Notes: generated from the sequence alone by a model not told the origin. 64,000 bases of DNA from Myxosarcina sp. GA_180221_E-2-1-MAG-40_15 (GCA_020692205.1 JAIMKV010000011.1:1681-65680); one strand, 5' to 3'; shown: positions 28,416 through 38,778, counted from the first letter of the stretch. Made by a program: numbers and translations.

Positions 28416-30590
28416 TTATTTGATAAACAACATTTCTTGATAGGTTGGCAACGGCCAAAGATCATCAGCTACTTCAGCTTCAAGAGCATCAACATCTTCT
28501 CTTACAGCATCCATCATCGGACGGATTGTAGTAGCAAAATATTTCATATGTTCTTCTGTGCTGGCAAAATCTTCTTTTGTCAAAGCAGAGCTTAATTTAG
28601 ACACTTTAGAGGTCATCGAGTTAGTCAACTCTGCAACTGTCTTGATATTATCCTTATCAAGACTAATGCCCATTTCTTCTAAACCCCCAACAGTAGTAGC
28701 AATATCAGCTAAATGTCTCATAGCAGCGGGATAAATTCCTGTTTTGGCAATGTCCACGACTAACTTAGCTTCTACCTCAATTGAGAGAATATATTGCTCT
28801 GCATATACTTCGTAACGACTTTCTAATTCCTTAGCAGAAAGTACTCCAGTCTTGGCAAAAAGTTCTTCAATATATTTTTCTGTTAATACTGGTAGAGCAT
28901 CAGCACTAGTAGGCAAGTTAGCCAAACCTCTTTCTTCAACTGCTATCTTATGCCATTCTTCAGAGTAACCATCGCCACCAAAAATGACCGCACCGTGTTT
29001 CTGCATTATTTCTTGAATCACAGTAAGTATTGCTTGGTTTAGCTCTGTACCCTTACTTAACTCACCTTCTAGAAGATCTCCTACGACAGTCAAAGAATCT
29101 GCCAGCATTGTATTGAGTGCAATCAATGGGCCAGAAACCGACTGACTAGAACCTACAGCACGGAATTCAAAGCGGTTACCAGTAAAAGCAAAGGGAGAAG
29201 TTCTATTGCGATCGCCTGCATCTTTGGCTAAAGGAGGTAAAGTATCGATCTCAAACTCCAATTTTCCGCTATGGCTGTACTGATCGCTAAGCTCCCCCGT
29301 AGCAATTTGGTTAAATAGCTCTTCTAATTGAGAACCCAAATAAACCGACATAATAGCAGGAGGTGCTTCGTTAGCTCCCAAACGATGATCGTTGCTGGCA
29401 TTAGCAATTACTGCCCGCATCAAAGGCCCATATTTATGTACCCCGCGAATTACCGCAGCGCAGAAAATCAGAAACTGGGCGTTTTCATGAGGCGAATCGC
29501 CAGGATCTAGTAAGTTCCCTTGAGTAGAATTACCTACAGACCAGTTAACGTGCTTACCCGAGCCGTTGATTCCCGCGAAAGGCTTTTCGTGAAGCAAACA
29601 GACAAAACCATGTTTCTTCGCGGTCTGACGCAATAAAGTCATAGTTAGCTGCTGGTGATCAGAAGCTACGTTAGCTGCTTCAAAAAAAGGAGCAATTTCA
29701 AACTGCCCAGGAGCTACTTCGTTATGTCTAGTTTTAGCGGGAATGCCTAAACGATACATTTTCTTTTCCACGTCCTGCATAAAGACTTGGACTCGCTCGG
29801 GAATCGCTCCGAAGTAATGATCGTCAAACTGTTGACCCTTGGCAGGAGGTTTGCCAAATAAAGTCCTGCCAGCTAATAATAAATCGGGACGGCTGTTGGC
29901 AAACAAAGCATCTACTAAAAAGTATTCTTGTTCTGCGCCACAGCTAGAATTCACAGGAGCAACATCATCATCACCCAAGAGCTTTAGCACTCTGGTTGCT
30001 GCCCTGTTCATTGCTCCAATAGAGCGCAATAAAGGAGTTTTTTTGTCTAGAGCTTCTCCTGTCCAAGAAACAAACACAGTCGGGATGCAAAGAGTCACGC
30101 CGTTATCTGTTTCCATCAGGTAAGCAGGACTGGTTACATCCCAAGCTGTATACCCTCTGGCTTCAAAAGTAGAGCGAATACCACCATTAGGAAAAGATGA
30201 ACCATCAGGCTCACCCTGCACCAATAGCTTACCTGCAAATTCAGTGATCGCACTGCCATCGCTTTGAGTGGAGATAAAACCATCGTGCTTTTCGGCAGTG
30301 GCATTAGTCATGGGATAAAAAACGTGAGCATAATACGATGCGCCTTTGGAAATTGCCCAATCTTTCATCGCTGATGCCACGGTGTCTGCAATGGAAACGT
30401 CTAGTTGTTCTCCTGCTTCAATGGTTTTTTTAAGTGATTTGAACACAGCTTTTGGCAAACATTGCTTCATTTTGCTCAAGCTGAAAACGTCTGCTGCCCA
30501 AAGATCTTCTAAACGTGTTGGAGGTCCGACAGGAATCGGTTCGCGGTCAGTAATTTGGTAGATTGCTTGTGTGCGAGATTCGTATCCCAT
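28416..30590 (-). CDS. glnN: glutamine synthetase type III
   Basis: 724 residues from the ATG at 30590 ([17 protein letters not shown]), the usual GlnN length. The frame stays open for 40 more codons, but those would overlap the promoter. Diagnostic blocks are [54 protein letters not shown] and [16 protein letters not shown]. GlnN joins ammonium to glutamate using ATP, as a dodecamer, and is induced in nitrogen starvation. An NtcA-type promoter lies just upstream, and the gene is paired with amt in a nitrogen-assimilation block. Confidence 0.96.
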   Translation of the reverse strand: MGYESRTQAIYQITDREPIPVGPPTRLEDLWAADVFSLSKMKQCLPKAVFKSLKKTIEAGEQLDVSIADTVASAMKDWAISKGASYYAHVFYPMTNATAEKHDGFISTQSDGSAITEFAGKLLVQGEPDGSSFPNGGIRSTFEARGYTAWDVTSPAYLMETDNGVTLCIPTVFVSWTGEALDKKTPLLRSIGAMNRAATRVLKLLGDDDVAPVNSSCGAEQEYFLVDALFANSRPDLLLAGRTLFGKPPAKGQQFDDHYFGAIPERVQVFMQDVEKKMYRLGIPAKTRHNEVAPGQFEIAPFFEAANVASDHQQLTMTLLRQTAKKHGFVCLLHEKPFAGINGSGKHVNWSVGNSTQGNLLDPGDSPHENAQFLIFCAAVIRGVHKYGPLMRAVIANASNDHRLGANEAPPAIMSVYLGSQLEELFNQIATGELSDQYSHSGKLEFEIDTLPPLAKDAGDRNRTSPFAFTGNRFEFRAVGSSQSVSGPLIALNTMLADSLTVVGDLLEGELSKGTELNQAILTVIQEIMQKHGAVIFGGDGYSEEWHKIAVEERGLANLPTSADALPVLTEKYIEELFAKTGVLSAKELESRYEVYAEQYILSIEVEAKLVVDIAKTGIYPAAMRHLADIATTVGGLEEMGISLDKDNIKTVAELTNSMTSKVSKLSSALTKEDFASTEEHMKYFATTIRPMMDAVREDVDALEAEVADDLWPLPTYQEMLFIK

Positions 30591-30630
30591 GACAGTTGTG
30601 TTCTTCTTGCAAATATGTTTAGTTGAATCG

Positions 30631-30672
30631 ATCCTACTTGGTAGTAATCTGGGAAAATGTAACATAGGTAAC
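30631..30672 (-). promoter_or_regulatory. NtcA-activated glnN promoter
   Basis: On the minus strand, GTTACCTATGTTAC (30672-30659) matches GTA-N8-TAC with one mismatch. It is followed after exactly 22 bases by TAGGAT (30636-30631), a TAN3T -10 box. The predicted transcript begins about 35 bases before the glnN ATG. This also argues against the longer upstream reading frame. Confidence 0.7.
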
Positions 30673-30956
30673 AGAATTATCTTAATTTTTGATGAGCATG
30701 GCTCAATCAAAAGTAAGGTAAGCGATTGTTGCCAAGCTTGATTGATCGCTTAAAGTTAAGCTTTGTTTTAAATTTGTTCAGGTGTAGACCGAAAAGAAAA
30801 CTAAGATGTCAAAATTTAAAGTGAACCGTAGTCATCGCTACAACTTATGGGATTATTAATAAAAGTAGCTTAAGACATAACTGAAATAAATAAGGCGGTT
30901 AAACTCAGCCAAATTAAATAAATTAAATAAATTGCTGTTGGGAGAAACAAGGGAAG
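30673..30956 (+). promoter_or_regulatory. apcF upstream region
   Basis: 284 bases between the glnN promoter and apcF. It holds the apcF promoter, but I see no exact consensus. A TAAATTAAATAAATTAAATAAATT stretch (AAATT tandem-like) lies just before the ribosome-binding site GGGAGAAACAAGGGAAG. Confidence 0.4.
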
Positions 30957-31466
30957 ATGCGAGACGCAGTTACCGATTTAATTAGAAATTACGATATTGC
31001 CGGTCGTTATCTAGACCGTAATGCCATCGATAATCTTAAAGATTATTTTACCTCTGGTACTGCCAGAGTTGCAGTGGCAACTATAGTTAGCGGCAATGCT
31101 GCCACAATTGTAAAAGATGCAGGGATTAAACTATTTGAAGAAGTGCCAGAACTAATTAGTCCTGGAGGTAACGCCTATACTACCCGTCGTTACTCTGCTT
31201 GCTTGCGTGATATGGACTACTATCTACGTTATGCTAGCTATGCTTTGGTGGCGGGAAGCATGGATGTTTTAGATGAAAGAGTATTGCAAGGTTTGCGCGA
31301 GACATACAACTCTTTAGGAGTGCCAATTGGTCCTACTGTAGTTGGAATTCAAATTATGAAGGATATGCTCAAGGAAATGGCAGCAAACGAGGGGGTTGAA
31401 AATACTAATTTTATTGATGAGCCTTTTGAATATATGACTCGACAGCTAAGTGAGGTGTCTATTTAG
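30957..31466 (+). CDS. apcF: allophycocyanin beta-18 subunit
   Basis: 169 residues, starting MRDAVTDLIRNYDIAGRYLD. The bilin Cys lies in YSACLRDMDYYLRYASYALVAG, and VLDERVLQGLRETYNSLGVPIGPTVVGIQ is typical of ApcF rather than ApcB or ApcD. ApcF partners the terminal core-membrane linker ApcE in the phycobilisome core, passing energy toward photosystem II. Unlinked to other apc genes, as is usual for apcF. It has its own terminator. Confidence 0.95.
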   Translation: MRDAVTDLIRNYDIAGRYLDRNAIDNLKDYFTSGTARVAVATIVSGNAATIVKDAGIKLFEEVPELISPGGNAYTTRRYSACLRDMDYYLRYASYALVAGSMDVLDERVLQGLRETYNSLGVPIGPTVVGIQIMKDMLKEMAANEGVENTNFIDEPFEYMTRQLSEVSI

Positions 31467-31527
31467 TTTCTTGGCAAAAAACTGATCATTGTTGATGATC
31501 GCTTGAAAAAATTATCGAGCAATCTCT

Positions 31528-31566
31528 ATCGCCCTAATTCCAATTCAGGTTAAGGGGCGATTTTTT
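31528..31566 (+). terminator. apcF terminator
   Basis: ATCGCCC pairs with GGGCGAT across a loop of about 18 bases and is followed by TTTTTT. It lies about 60 bases after the apcF stop. Confidence 0.75.
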
Positions 31567-31898
31567 ATGCAATTTGTGCTGACTTTTTAGTCTTGGTTCT
31601 CGTATTCTTGTGGATCGTTAATAGAGCTTACAACGTATGGAATAGAAGAATTTGTACGGTAACCCACACTAACAAGACTGTTGCCATAGGTTACGTAGTT
31701 TAGCTAAATTAGCACTCGGATGGTAAGAGTGCTAATCTAACAGATAGATTGAAGCAGAAAAGTCTTGTTGGTAAGAACTATCAAGACCCGTATGTGTTCC
31801 GTTCATCGTCATCAGGCGATGTAATCTCTAGCAACTTTTACATCACACTGAGCATTCCGCACTTAAAATTTAGTTTTTAGTTATTTGGAGAATCTTGC
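31567..31898 (+). promoter_or_regulatory. groESL promoter and leader region
   Basis: 332 bases between the apcF terminator and groES. It contains the CIRCE operator (31709-31735), which marks the promoter. A leader of about 160 bases follows, ending with TGGAGAAT before the groES ATG. Confidence 0.6.
31709..31735 (+). promoter_or_regulatory. CIRCE operator (HrcA site)
   Basis: TTAGCACTC-N9-GAGTGCTAA, an exact match to the CIRCE consensus inverted repeat with a 9-base spacer. It is bound by the heat-labile repressor HrcA and represses groESL at normal temperature. Confidence 0.97.
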
Positions 31899-32210
31899 AT
31901 GGCAGCTATTAGTATTAACGTTACAACTGTAAAACCTTTAGGCGATCGCGTATTCATTAAAGTCAGTGCCAGTGAAGAAAAGACTGCTGGTGGTTTATAT
32001 CTACCCGATGCAGCTAAAGAAAAGCCTCAAGTCGGCGAAGTTGTAGGTGTTGGCCCTGGTAAGCCCAAAGATGATGGTGGTCACACACCTTTAGAGGTAA
32101 AAGTGGGCGATAAAGTTCTTTATTCCAAATACGCTGGGACTGATATCAAACTAGGTGGTGAAGATTATGTCTTACTATCTGAAAAAGATATCCTGGCAGC
32201 AGTTTCTTAA
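31899..32210 (+). CDS. groES: co-chaperonin GroES
   Basis: 103 residues with [43 protein letters not shown] at the start, including the mobile loop, and [28 protein letters not shown] at the end. It caps the GroEL ring during ATP-driven folding in the cytosol. It is first gene of the CIRCE-controlled groESL operon. Confidence 0.97.
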   Translation: MAAISINVTTVKPLGDRVFIKVSASEEKTAGGLYLPDAAKEKPQVGEVVGVGPGKPKDDGGHTPLEVKVGDKVLYSKYAGTDIKLGGEDYVLLSEKDILAAVS

Positions 32211-32354
32211 TTTGTCTTTTGATTAAATTACCAGGTGGTCACTCATAACTATTGTTGTGACTATTGACAAATATCCCCTACAAAAGCCTTACAGCACAAA
32301 AAATTTAATCTATCCGCAGTTCATCACCTTATTTATCGAAGGCAAATCAAATAT

Positions 32355-33977
32355 ATGGCTAAATCTATTATCTATAACGACGAAGCCCGTCGCGCACTAG
32401 AAAAAGGAATCGATCTATTAGCAGAAGCAGTAGCCGTTACCCTAGGTCCCAAAGGACGTAACGTAGTCCTTGAAAAAAAATTTGGCGCGCCCCAAATTGT
32501 CAATGATGGGGTAACGATCGCTAAAGAAATCGAGTTAGAAGATCACATTGAGAATACAGGTGTATCCTTAATTCGTCAAGCAGCTTCCAAGACTAACGAC
32601 GTTGCTGGAGACGGAACTACCACTGCGACAGTTTTGGCTCATGCCATTGTCAAAGAAGGTCTACGGAACGTGGCAGCAGGGGCAAACCCAATTGCCATTA
32701 AGCGTGGTATTGACAAAGCAATTGAGTTTCTCGTTGAGAAAATCAAAGAACAGGCACAACCCGTGGGCGATTCTAAAGCGATCGCTCAAGTAGGGACGAT
32801 TTCGGCGGGAAACGATGAAGAAGTCGGTAATATGATTGCTCAGGCAATGGATAAAGTCGGCAAAGAAGGTGTAATCTCTTTAGAAGAAGGTAAGTCCATG
32901 ACTACTGAACTAGAGATCACCGAAGGGATGCGCTTTGATAAAGGCTATATCTCCCCTTACTTTGTAACCGATACCGAACGCATGGAAGCTGCTTTAGAAG
33001 AGCCTCTAATTCTCATTACCGATAAGAAGATTAATTTGGTACAAGACTTAGTTCCTGTATTAGAACAGGTAGCTCGTCAAGGCAAACCTTTAGTCATTAT
33101 TGCTGAAGACATTGAAAAAGAAGCTCTAGCTACCCTAGTGGTTAACCGTCTGCGGGGTGTGCTAAACGTTGCAGCGATTAAAGCTCCTGGGTTTGGCGAT
33201 CGCCGCAAAGCGATGCTGGAAGATATTGCGGTACTTACTGGTGGACAAGTAATCTCTGAAGATGCAGGTCTAAAATTAGAAACCGCTACAGTAGAGATGC
33301 TAGGTAAAGCTCGTCGGATCAACATTACCAAAGACAGCACTACTATTGTTGCTGAAGGTAATGAAGCAGGCGTTAAAAGTCGCTGTCAGCAAATTCGCCG
33401 TCAAATAGAAGCGAGTGATTCTTCTTATGATCAAGAAAAATTACAGGAGCGTTTAGCTAAACTTTCTGGTGGTGTAGCGGTAATTAAGGTCGGTGCTGCG
33501 ACTGAAACCGAAATGAAAGACCGTAAGTTACGCCTGGAAGATGCCATTAACGCAACTAAAGCAGCGGTTGAAGAAGGTATTGTTCCTGGTGGCGGTACTA
33601 CACTAGCTCATCTAGCTCCTGACCTAGAAGAATGGGCAAAGAGCAACCTCAAAAATGAGGCTTTGACTGGTGCAACTATTGTAGCTCGTGCTTTAACTGC
33701 TCCTTTAAAAAGGATTGCCGAAAATGCGGGTCAAAATGGTGCTGTAGTTGCTGAAAGAGTCAAAGAAAAAGATTTTAACATTGGCTTTAATGCTGCTACG
33801 AATGAATATGTCAATATGTTTGAAGCTGGTATTGTTGACCCTGCCAAAGTGACTCGTTCTGCATTGCAAAATGCTGCATCGATCGCGGGAATGGTATTAA
33901 CTACCGAATGTATTGTGGTTGACAAACCCGAAAAGGATAAACCTGCTGCTGGCGGTGGCGGCGATTTTGATTATTAA
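32355..33977 (+). CDS. groEL: chaperonin GroEL
   Basis: 540 residues. [52 protein letters not shown] and [16 protein letters not shown] are the standard GroEL blocks. The tail is short and Gly/Asp-rich (AGGGGDFDY) rather than the GGM repeat of groEL2-type copies. That, and the linked groES and CIRCE, identify it as the main GroEL1. A strong terminator follows. Confidence 0.97.
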   Translation: MAKSIIYNDEARRALEKGIDLLAEAVAVTLGPKGRNVVLEKKFGAPQIVNDGVTIAKEIELEDHIENTGVSLIRQAASKTNDVAGDGTTTATVLAHAIVKEGLRNVAAGANPIAIKRGIDKAIEFLVEKIKEQAQPVGDSKAIAQVGTISAGNDEEVGNMIAQAMDKVGKEGVISLEEGKSMTTELEITEGMRFDKGYISPYFVTDTERMEAALEEPLILITDKKINLVQDLVPVLEQVARQGKPLVIIAEDIEKEALATLVVNRLRGVLNVAAIKAPGFGDRRKAMLEDIAVLTGGQVISEDAGLKLETATVEMLGKARRINITKDSTTIVAEGNEAGVKSRCQQIRRQIEASDSSYDQEKLQERLAKLSGGVAVIKVGAATETEMKDRKLRLEDAINATKAAVEEGIVPGGGTTLAHLAPDLEEWAKSNLKNEALTGATIVARALTAPLKRIAENAGQNGAVVAERVKEKDFNIGFNAATNEYVNMFEAGIVDPAKVTRSALQNAASIAGMVLTTECIVVDKPEKDKPAAGGGGDFDY

Positions 33978-34307
33978 TTTTCTAGCTATTAGCTATCAGT
34001 TAGTGATTTAGAAATTAAGGCTGTCTCATGATCTATTTGATGAGACAGCTTTTTTGATTCAGGAACATTTAACATTTAACGAATTGCAAGGGTTCGCTGG
34101 CTGGTTAGGCAAACAGCATTAGATCGCAATAGTTTAGGTCTTAAGTTCCTGACGTAGAGCTATTTATTCATCAAGCTCTCAGTAACTAACTGACTGTAAT
34201 ATTCGGTAATCCGACACCACCTTAAAATTGTTAATTGAATTAAGATCAAGATTAATAAGTAAGCAATAAGCAAGTTTAAACTATTAATATAGATTTCAGT
34301 CAAAATT
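33978..34307. other. groEL-BI-1 intergenic region
   Basis: 330 bases holding the groEL terminator (34020-34056) and the promoter of the next gene. Nothing else was recognised. Confidence 0.5.
34020..34056 (+). terminator. groESL terminator
   Basis: GCTGTCTCAT (34020-34029) pairs perfectly with ATGAGACAGC (34040-34049) across a 10-base loop and is followed by a run of T residues. Confidence 0.93.
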
Positions 34308-35036
34308 ATGAGTAATACTAGTAACTTTAAAAAAGCAATTCAGGAGGCTCAGGGAAAGTCAATTCTTGGTCCAAATGTCATCACCAATGCACTTCCTTAT
34401 TTGGGTGGTGGTTTAGTCTTAACCGCTTTAGGAACGTATGGTGGATTGGGTGTAATTGCCTCTCGTCCTGACTTGTTTATGCCCACCTTTATTGGGGCAA
34501 TGATTGCAGAATTAGTTCTCTTCTTTGTAGCTCGCGGAGTAGCTCAGCAGGGAAATAATAGTACTGCTTTACCTTTACTTGCTCTCTACAGTCTCCTATC
34601 TGGTTATACTCTTAGCGGGATCGTTTATCTGGCTTTGAGTAATTCTGGAGTGGGTATTCAGGGAGTTGGTATTGCAGCGCTTGGTTGTGGTGTCACTTTC
34701 ATCGCTGGACGCAAAATTGGCTCTAATCTATCAGATGAAGATGGGTTGGCTTTATCGCAAACAGTACGTCTTGGGGTTACAGCCTTATTCGTTGTCTTGG
34801 TAGGACAATTGCTATTTTCTGTCTTTGGAGTTTACACTCCTAGCTGGTTAGAAGTTGCTATTTCTGGTGTTGGCGTTGCCCTCTTTGCTGGTGTAGCAGT
34901 AGTGGACTTTTACATTTTGCCGCGTACATATGAAGATGAGCAATATTTACCAGCTGCTCTTTCAATGTATCTAACCTATATCAATCTCTTTGTCTTCATC
35001 CTACGTTTATTGATTGCGATGAACAGCCGTGATTAA
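34308..35036 (+). CDS. Bax inhibitor-1 family membrane protein
   Basis: 242 residues with about seven transmembrane segments. LLALYSLLSGYTLSGIVYLAL, FIAGRKIG, VGVALFAGVAVVDFYILPRTYEDEQYLPAALSMYLTYINLFVFILRLL match the BI-1/YccA (UPF0005) fold, with the acidic pair near the C-terminal end that forms the pH-sensing Asp pair in BsYetJ-type leaks. In bacteria members are linked to calcium leak and protease regulation. Role here unproven. It is monocistronic with its own terminator. Confidence 0.75.
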   Translation: MSNTSNFKKAIQEAQGKSILGPNVITNALPYLGGGLVLTALGTYGGLGVIASRPDLFMPTFIGAMIAELVLFFVARGVAQQGNNSTALPLLALYSLLSGYTLSGIVYLALSNSGVGIQGVGIAALGCGVTFIAGRKIGSNLSDEDGLALSQTVRLGVTALFVVLVGQLLFSVFGVYTPSWLEVAISGVGVALFAGVAVVDFYILPRTYEDEQYLPAALSMYLTYINLFVFILRLLIAMNSRD

Positions 35037-35084
35037 TTATTAGCAGGTACTAGTTTTAATTAATTAATTAAATAGTGACTTTAT

Positions 35085-35118
35085 CCGTTTCTAGTTTATT
35101 CTAGAAGCGGTTTTTTTT
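35085..35118 (+). terminator. terminator of the BI-1-like gene
   Basis: CCGTTTCTAG (35085-35094) pairs with CTAGAAGCGG (35101-35110), with one G-T pair and a 6-base loop, followed by eight T residues. Confidence 0.9.
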
Positions 35119-35330
35119 AGAGAAAACTCCGAGAATTGTTGTTTTGAACTCTTAGATTCTGGTATGAATACTGAAGTGGTTTTTATTTAGCGTGATTAGA
35201 CTGAGTTTAATACAAGCCTTAACGTATCAGGTCTTTATACTTCAACCGAGCGACTGAATTAATTCGAGCGGGAGTTAATGCTGAAGACATTAGTTAAGGT
35301 TAACTAATTTTAAAACTTGGTTTAGTAACA

Positions 35331-35525
35331 ATGCGTTGGAAATTATTTTTCGAGTTCTGTCTAACAATTTCAATTGTTTTTGTTCTGGCGGGAGATTTAT
35401 TTTTACCTCAACCTTACCGCAGTGGTAGCCAGCAATTAAAAGTTAATCTAAATCATTTTTTGACTAGTCTATTGCCTCGCAAAACAATTATCGATCTTGA
35501 TCCTAAAATACCTCCAAATAGTTAA
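35331..35525 (+). CDS. small membrane-anchored hypothetical protein
   Basis: 64 residues: one N-terminal hydrophobic helix (LFFEFCLTISIVFVLAGDLFLP) and a polar C-terminal half (LLPRKTIIDLDPKIPP). It has an ATG start, a normal composition and no overlap with another gene. It looks like a short conserved cyanobacterial membrane protein, but I cannot name a family. It converges on the methyltransferase at 35710, with a long hairpin between them. Confidence 0.55.
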   Translation: MRWKLFFEFCLTISIVFVLAGDLFLPQPYRSGSQQLKVNLNHFLTSLLPRKTIIDLDPKIPPNS

Positions 35526-35612
35526 AGCACAGCTATTGAGCGAGATCTTTTTAAATCTTTAGGGAAAATTCTATTTGCTTACCTTTGGTATTGCTGCTGA
35601 CTTGATCAAAAA

Positions 35613-35667
35613 CATGTATAGCGATCGCACCTATATCTTCATAGATAAAGTGCGATCGCTATACATG
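35613..35667. terminator. long perfect hairpin with HIP1 in each arm
   Basis: Eighteen-base perfect arms at 35613-35630 and 35650-35667 (CATGTATAGCGATCGCAC and its reverse complement). The 19-base loop contains a further TATCT/AGATA stem. It sits between convergent genes and would fold strongly in RNA from either strand. No T run follows, so termination would not be classical Rho-independent. Confidence 0.7.
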
Positions 35668-35709
35668 TGCAATCTCTTTGTCCGCCAATTTAAATATTAA
35701 GACTAGAAG

Positions 35710-36612
35710 TTAAAACTTTTGAGCTGGAAACGGAACGGTATTCATCACTACAGAAACCGCAGGATTGGGCTTACGTAAAACTAAAAAGTCTTGTACTCCA
35801 GGAATATAATCAATCATCTGGAAATATGAGCCAAAAACTCTAATTATTTCAGCACGAGTTTGAATTACATCCCAGCCAGAACCACCCAGGCGGGTAGAAT
35901 AAGTAGCATTAGAATCTTCAGAAGTTAGAGTAAAGCTACCTTTAGTTTCTAACTCTTGTAATTGCCTGGTGCCTAAGAGTGTTGAGGCGTGAAACTTACC
36001 CAGTACTGAACAGATAAATATTCCACCAGGACGCAAAATTCTTTGCATTTCTGCTAACCATAATTCTTGAGTATCAAGCGGAATATGGGTAAATACGGAA
36101 GAGGCTAACATTAGGTCGAATGAGTCGTCTTGAGCAAAACCAAGAGGTGGCTTTAGTTCGTTGTGATAAAACTCAATCTCAGGCAGATTTTTCTGACACC
36201 ATTCAATCATTTTTGGGTTCACATCTGAACCTACTAGCCTCACTCCTTCAATACAGCGAAAATGCCTTAATAATCGAGCTGTACCACAGCCTAATTCGTA
36301 GATTGAACCAATAGTTCTCAGGTTAATCGAAAAGTGTTCTAAAATCTGGAATAAACGTAAAATTTCCAAATATCCAGTTTCAAAATAAACATTATTATTA
36401 CTTTGCTTGTCTAATTCTTGCTCATTTAAAGCAGCGGTTTTGGCGATCAACTCTTTCGGTGGAACAGGACCTGGATCTACTGAGCGATAATTAAGTTCTA
36501 ACTTTTCTTGAGCATATTTTTGAAACCGCTTTTCTTGTAGTTGTCGTTTGATGTAGTAAACAGTAGTTTTTGGCAGTAAGATTTTGGCTGTTTTACGGGC
36601 GATTTTTAGCAT
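35710..36612 (-). CDS. class I SAM-dependent methyltransferase
   Basis: 300 residues. Motif I is IYELGCGTARLLRHF (about 104-118), the acidic beta-2 end is VGSDVNP, motif IV is FDLMLASSVFTHIP and the post-IV motif is LRPGGIFICSVLG. A basic N terminus (LKIARKTAKILLPKTTVYYIKRQLQEKRF) precedes the domain. Such enzymes often modify glycans or small lipids next to glycosyltransferases, but no such partner is adjacent. Substrate unknown. Confidence 0.8.
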   Translation of the reverse strand: MLKIARKTAKILLPKTTVYYIKRQLQEKRFQKYAQEKLELNYRSVDPGPVPPKELIAKTAALNEQELDKQSNNNVYFETGYLEILRLFQILEHFSINLRTIGSIYELGCGTARLLRHFRCIEGVRLVGSDVNPKMIEWCQKNLPEIEFYHNELKPPLGFAQDDSFDLMLASSVFTHIPLDTQELWLAEMQRILRPGGIFICSVLGKFHASTLLGTRQLQELETKGSFTLTSEDSNATYSTRLGGSGWDVIQTRAEIIRVFGSYFQMIDYIPGVQDFLVLRKPNPAVSVVMNTVPFPAQKF

Positions 36613-37121
36613 AGAATCAAGCCTCGATCAGTTTGTAAATTAATTCATTACAAAATCCTTATTATAAATATATAAAATTTAAATTATTCATATTATAAAT
36701 AAAATTATATTTTTAAGTTTTGATCAAGAAAATTAACATAGTCTCTGCTTTGATTAAATAAATTATAACTCTACATTTTTAATTTTCAGATTAGACTAGT
36801 ATTTCTCAATAATCTCGAATATATTAATTTTAAAAAGCCGTATCTTTGTTTGAAACGAAAAACATCTACCAATAGTTATAAATGTATTTAAAGTATTAAT
36901 ACAAATCAAAATATTATTAGATTAAAACTTGCTTACAGATATTTTCATTTTATCTTTTAAAATTAAATATATTAAATATAACTCAAAAAATTAAGCATTT
37001 TAATGATTAAATTGTACCAATATGAGTGTTTTTGCCAAAAACACTTTGATTTACCTCAAACTTGTGAATAATAAGGCTATTTTAATTAAACGGGTTTTGC
37101 CCTGTAGAATAAATATCTATA
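36613..37121. other. very AT-rich intergenic region
   Basis: 509 bases, extremely AT-rich between about 36650 and 37020, separating divergent genes. It must hold two promoters. No open frame, RNA gene or clear repeat was found. Confidence 0.5.
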
Positions 37122-37691
37122 GTGAATGATCACAATCTGACTTTAGCTACTTTTGCCTTAGCTTCAATTATGTCTCTAGAACAAAATCGCGATCAAGATG
37201 AAGACTTGCTGTTGCTACAAGATGTTTTAAATAGCCGTCCTTTCTCTTTAGCCGAAGCTATTGGTCGTGAAGGGGGTGTTTTTCTTAAAGGTGAATCTAC
37301 GGTGCCTAAACTGGTTCAGGTAATCACCGCAATTAACATCTTTATTGATCGCCATCTCCAAGATCCTGCCGCAGCGTTACAGGCGATTTTGTATCAATGG
37401 GTTCAAGGAGATCCCAGAGTTAGCCAATATAAAGAGACTCCATTATTAGCTTTAGCAGAAATTTTGCAGTCCATTATCAATAATCCTCACTTGCTTTATG
37501 AGTTGGTGCGCCAAGTAGACATAAAATGGGGGCAGATGTACGGCGAACGTCCTTACTTTCAACAACCAGGACAAGCCCCTCACCCCAATGACGAATACAC
37601 CCACGAATCTGTTAAACAGGATTTATTAGATTTACAGCATAAATTGCGATCGCATCAACAAGCAGAGCAGCTGCTCGCCAATGAACAGTGA
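37122..37691 (+). CDS. conserved-looking hypothetical protein
   Basis: 189 residues, mostly helical, with no signal peptide or membrane segment. The GTG start at 37122 has no clear Shine-Dalgarno; an ATG 17 codons later is possible. Blocks such as FSLAEAIGREGGVFLKGESTVPKLVQVITAINIFIDRHL and YERPYFQQPGQAPHPNDEYTHESV-like text suggest a folded cytosolic protein. I do not recognise the family. Its stop lies 4 bases from the stop of the NUDIX gene on the other strand. Confidence 0.6.
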   Translation: MNDHNLTLATFALASIMSLEQNRDQDEDLLLLQDVLNSRPFSLAEAIGREGGVFLKGESTVPKLVQVITAINIFIDRHLQDPAAALQAILYQWVQGDPRVSQYKETPLLALAEILQSIINNPHLLYELVRQVDIKWGQMYGERPYFQQPGQAPHPNDEYTHESVKQDLLDLQHKLRSHQQAEQLLANEQ

Positions 37692-37695
37692 TCAA

Positions 37696-38247
37696 TCACC
37701 GTTTCAAATAAGCTTGTGCCAGATAAAAACAGGCAATCGATTTTCCGTCTATCGGTTCACCTGATAAAATAGCCGTCTCCAATTCCGCCTCACTCATCAA
37801 GACTACCTCAAGATCTTCGTCTTCGTCTTGTTGCGGTGGAGTTTGCAGCTTTTCAAGATCTTGCGCTAAAAAAGCATAAATATATTCATCAGAATATCCA
37901 GGTGCCAGGATAAATTTGCCCATGTCCTGCCATTTGTTAGCTCTGTAACCCGTTTCTTCCTCTATTTCTCGCTTGATGGTTTCAAAGGGAGATTCATTGG
38001 CCTCTACTGTCCCCGCGGGAAATTCTAATAATCTACCCTTTGCCGTAAAGCGATACTGCTTAACTAAAACAAACTTACCATCAGCAGTTACAGGAACAGC
38101 TAAAGCTCCCCCAGGATGGCGAATACATTCCCATTCCCCTGCAATACCATTGGGTAAACGTAGTTTAACTACTTCATAATCAAATTTGCGTCCTTTATAC
38201 GATAGCTTTTGCTCGATGATTTCTGGAGGTTCGTTACCTACGGACAT
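37696..38247 (-). CDS. NUDIX hydrolase, ADP-ribose pyrophosphatase-like
   Basis: About 183 residues from the ATG at 38247; a longer frame from 38295 adds 16 residues. The full NUDIX box is GTVEANESPFETIKREIEEETGY (shown by its invariant G, E, REIEEETG pattern at about 90-112). The preceding LLEFPAG and following FILAPGYSDEYIYAFLA fit the ADP-ribose pyrophosphatase group. It cleaves nucleoside diphosphate derivatives such as ADP-ribose with Mg2+. Confidence 0.87.
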   Translation of the reverse strand: MSVGNEPPEIIEQKLSYKGRKFDYEVVKLRLPNGIAGEWECIRHPGGALAVPVTADGKFVLVKQYRFTAKGRLLEFPAGTVEANESPFETIKREIEEETGYRANKWQDMGKFILAPGYSDEYIYAFLAQDLEKLQTPPQQDEDEDLEVVLMSEAELETAILSGEPIDGKSIACFYLAQAYLKR

Positions 38248-38430
38248 GATATTTACTTGTATTCCCTCAATTGCACAAATATCATATCTTGGCACTGCTG
38301 ATTTAAGTTAGAGAGTTGATAAAATTGTTTTAGCATTAAGCTTGGGGTTCCGCGGTCAATTAATAAAATTCTATTTTGGCTCTTGTAGTGAATTCCAGGA
38401 TAATTATTGATCTCTCTGATTAACTCAAAC

Positions 38431-38778
38431 ATGGCTGGAAAACGTAAGTCCAATCAAAATCGTATTGCTTATCAAGAATTTGGCAACACTGATAATTCTC
38501 TGGCGTTAACCAGAGGAGTGCCTGATTTACCCCCCAATAAACAGGATCTGAGAATACAAGCAACGCGATCAGGGCGTAAAGGTAAAACCGTGACGATAAT
38601 TACAGGATTTCAACACCAACCTGAAACTCTAACAAAACTTTTGAAGCAGTTAAAAAGCCAATGTGGTAGCGGGGGTACGGTCAAAGATAACACTCTGGAG
38701 ATTCAGGGAGACCATAAACAGCCGCTATTAGAAACTTTAACCAAATTGGGTTACAAAGCTAAAATTAGCGGAGGCTAG
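38431..38778 (+). CDS. SUI1/YciH-type translation initiation factor homologue
   Basis: About 115 residues from the ATG at 38431; an upstream TTG frame is unlikely. The C-terminal domain reads RKGKTVTIITGFQHQP, LLKQLKSQCGSGGTVKDNTLEIQGDH and LLETLTKLGYKAKISGG, the SUI1/eIF1 fold found in bacterial YciH. The N terminus is basic and disordered. In bacteria YciH affects initiation fidelity. It is divergent from the NUDIX gene. Confidence 0.88.
   Translation: MAGKRKSNQNRIAYQEFGNTDNSLALTRGVPDLPPNKQDLRIQATRSGRKGKTVTIITGFQHQPETLTKLLKQLKSQCGSGGTVKDNTLEIQGDHKQPLLETLTKLGYKAKISGG

Noticed and set aside
29839-30123. 94-residue plus-strand frame
   Set aside because: Antisense to conserved GlnN sequence.
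38253-38453. 66-residue minus-strand frame
   Set aside because: Overlaps the starts of both the NUDIX and YciH genes; lies in their shared promoter region.
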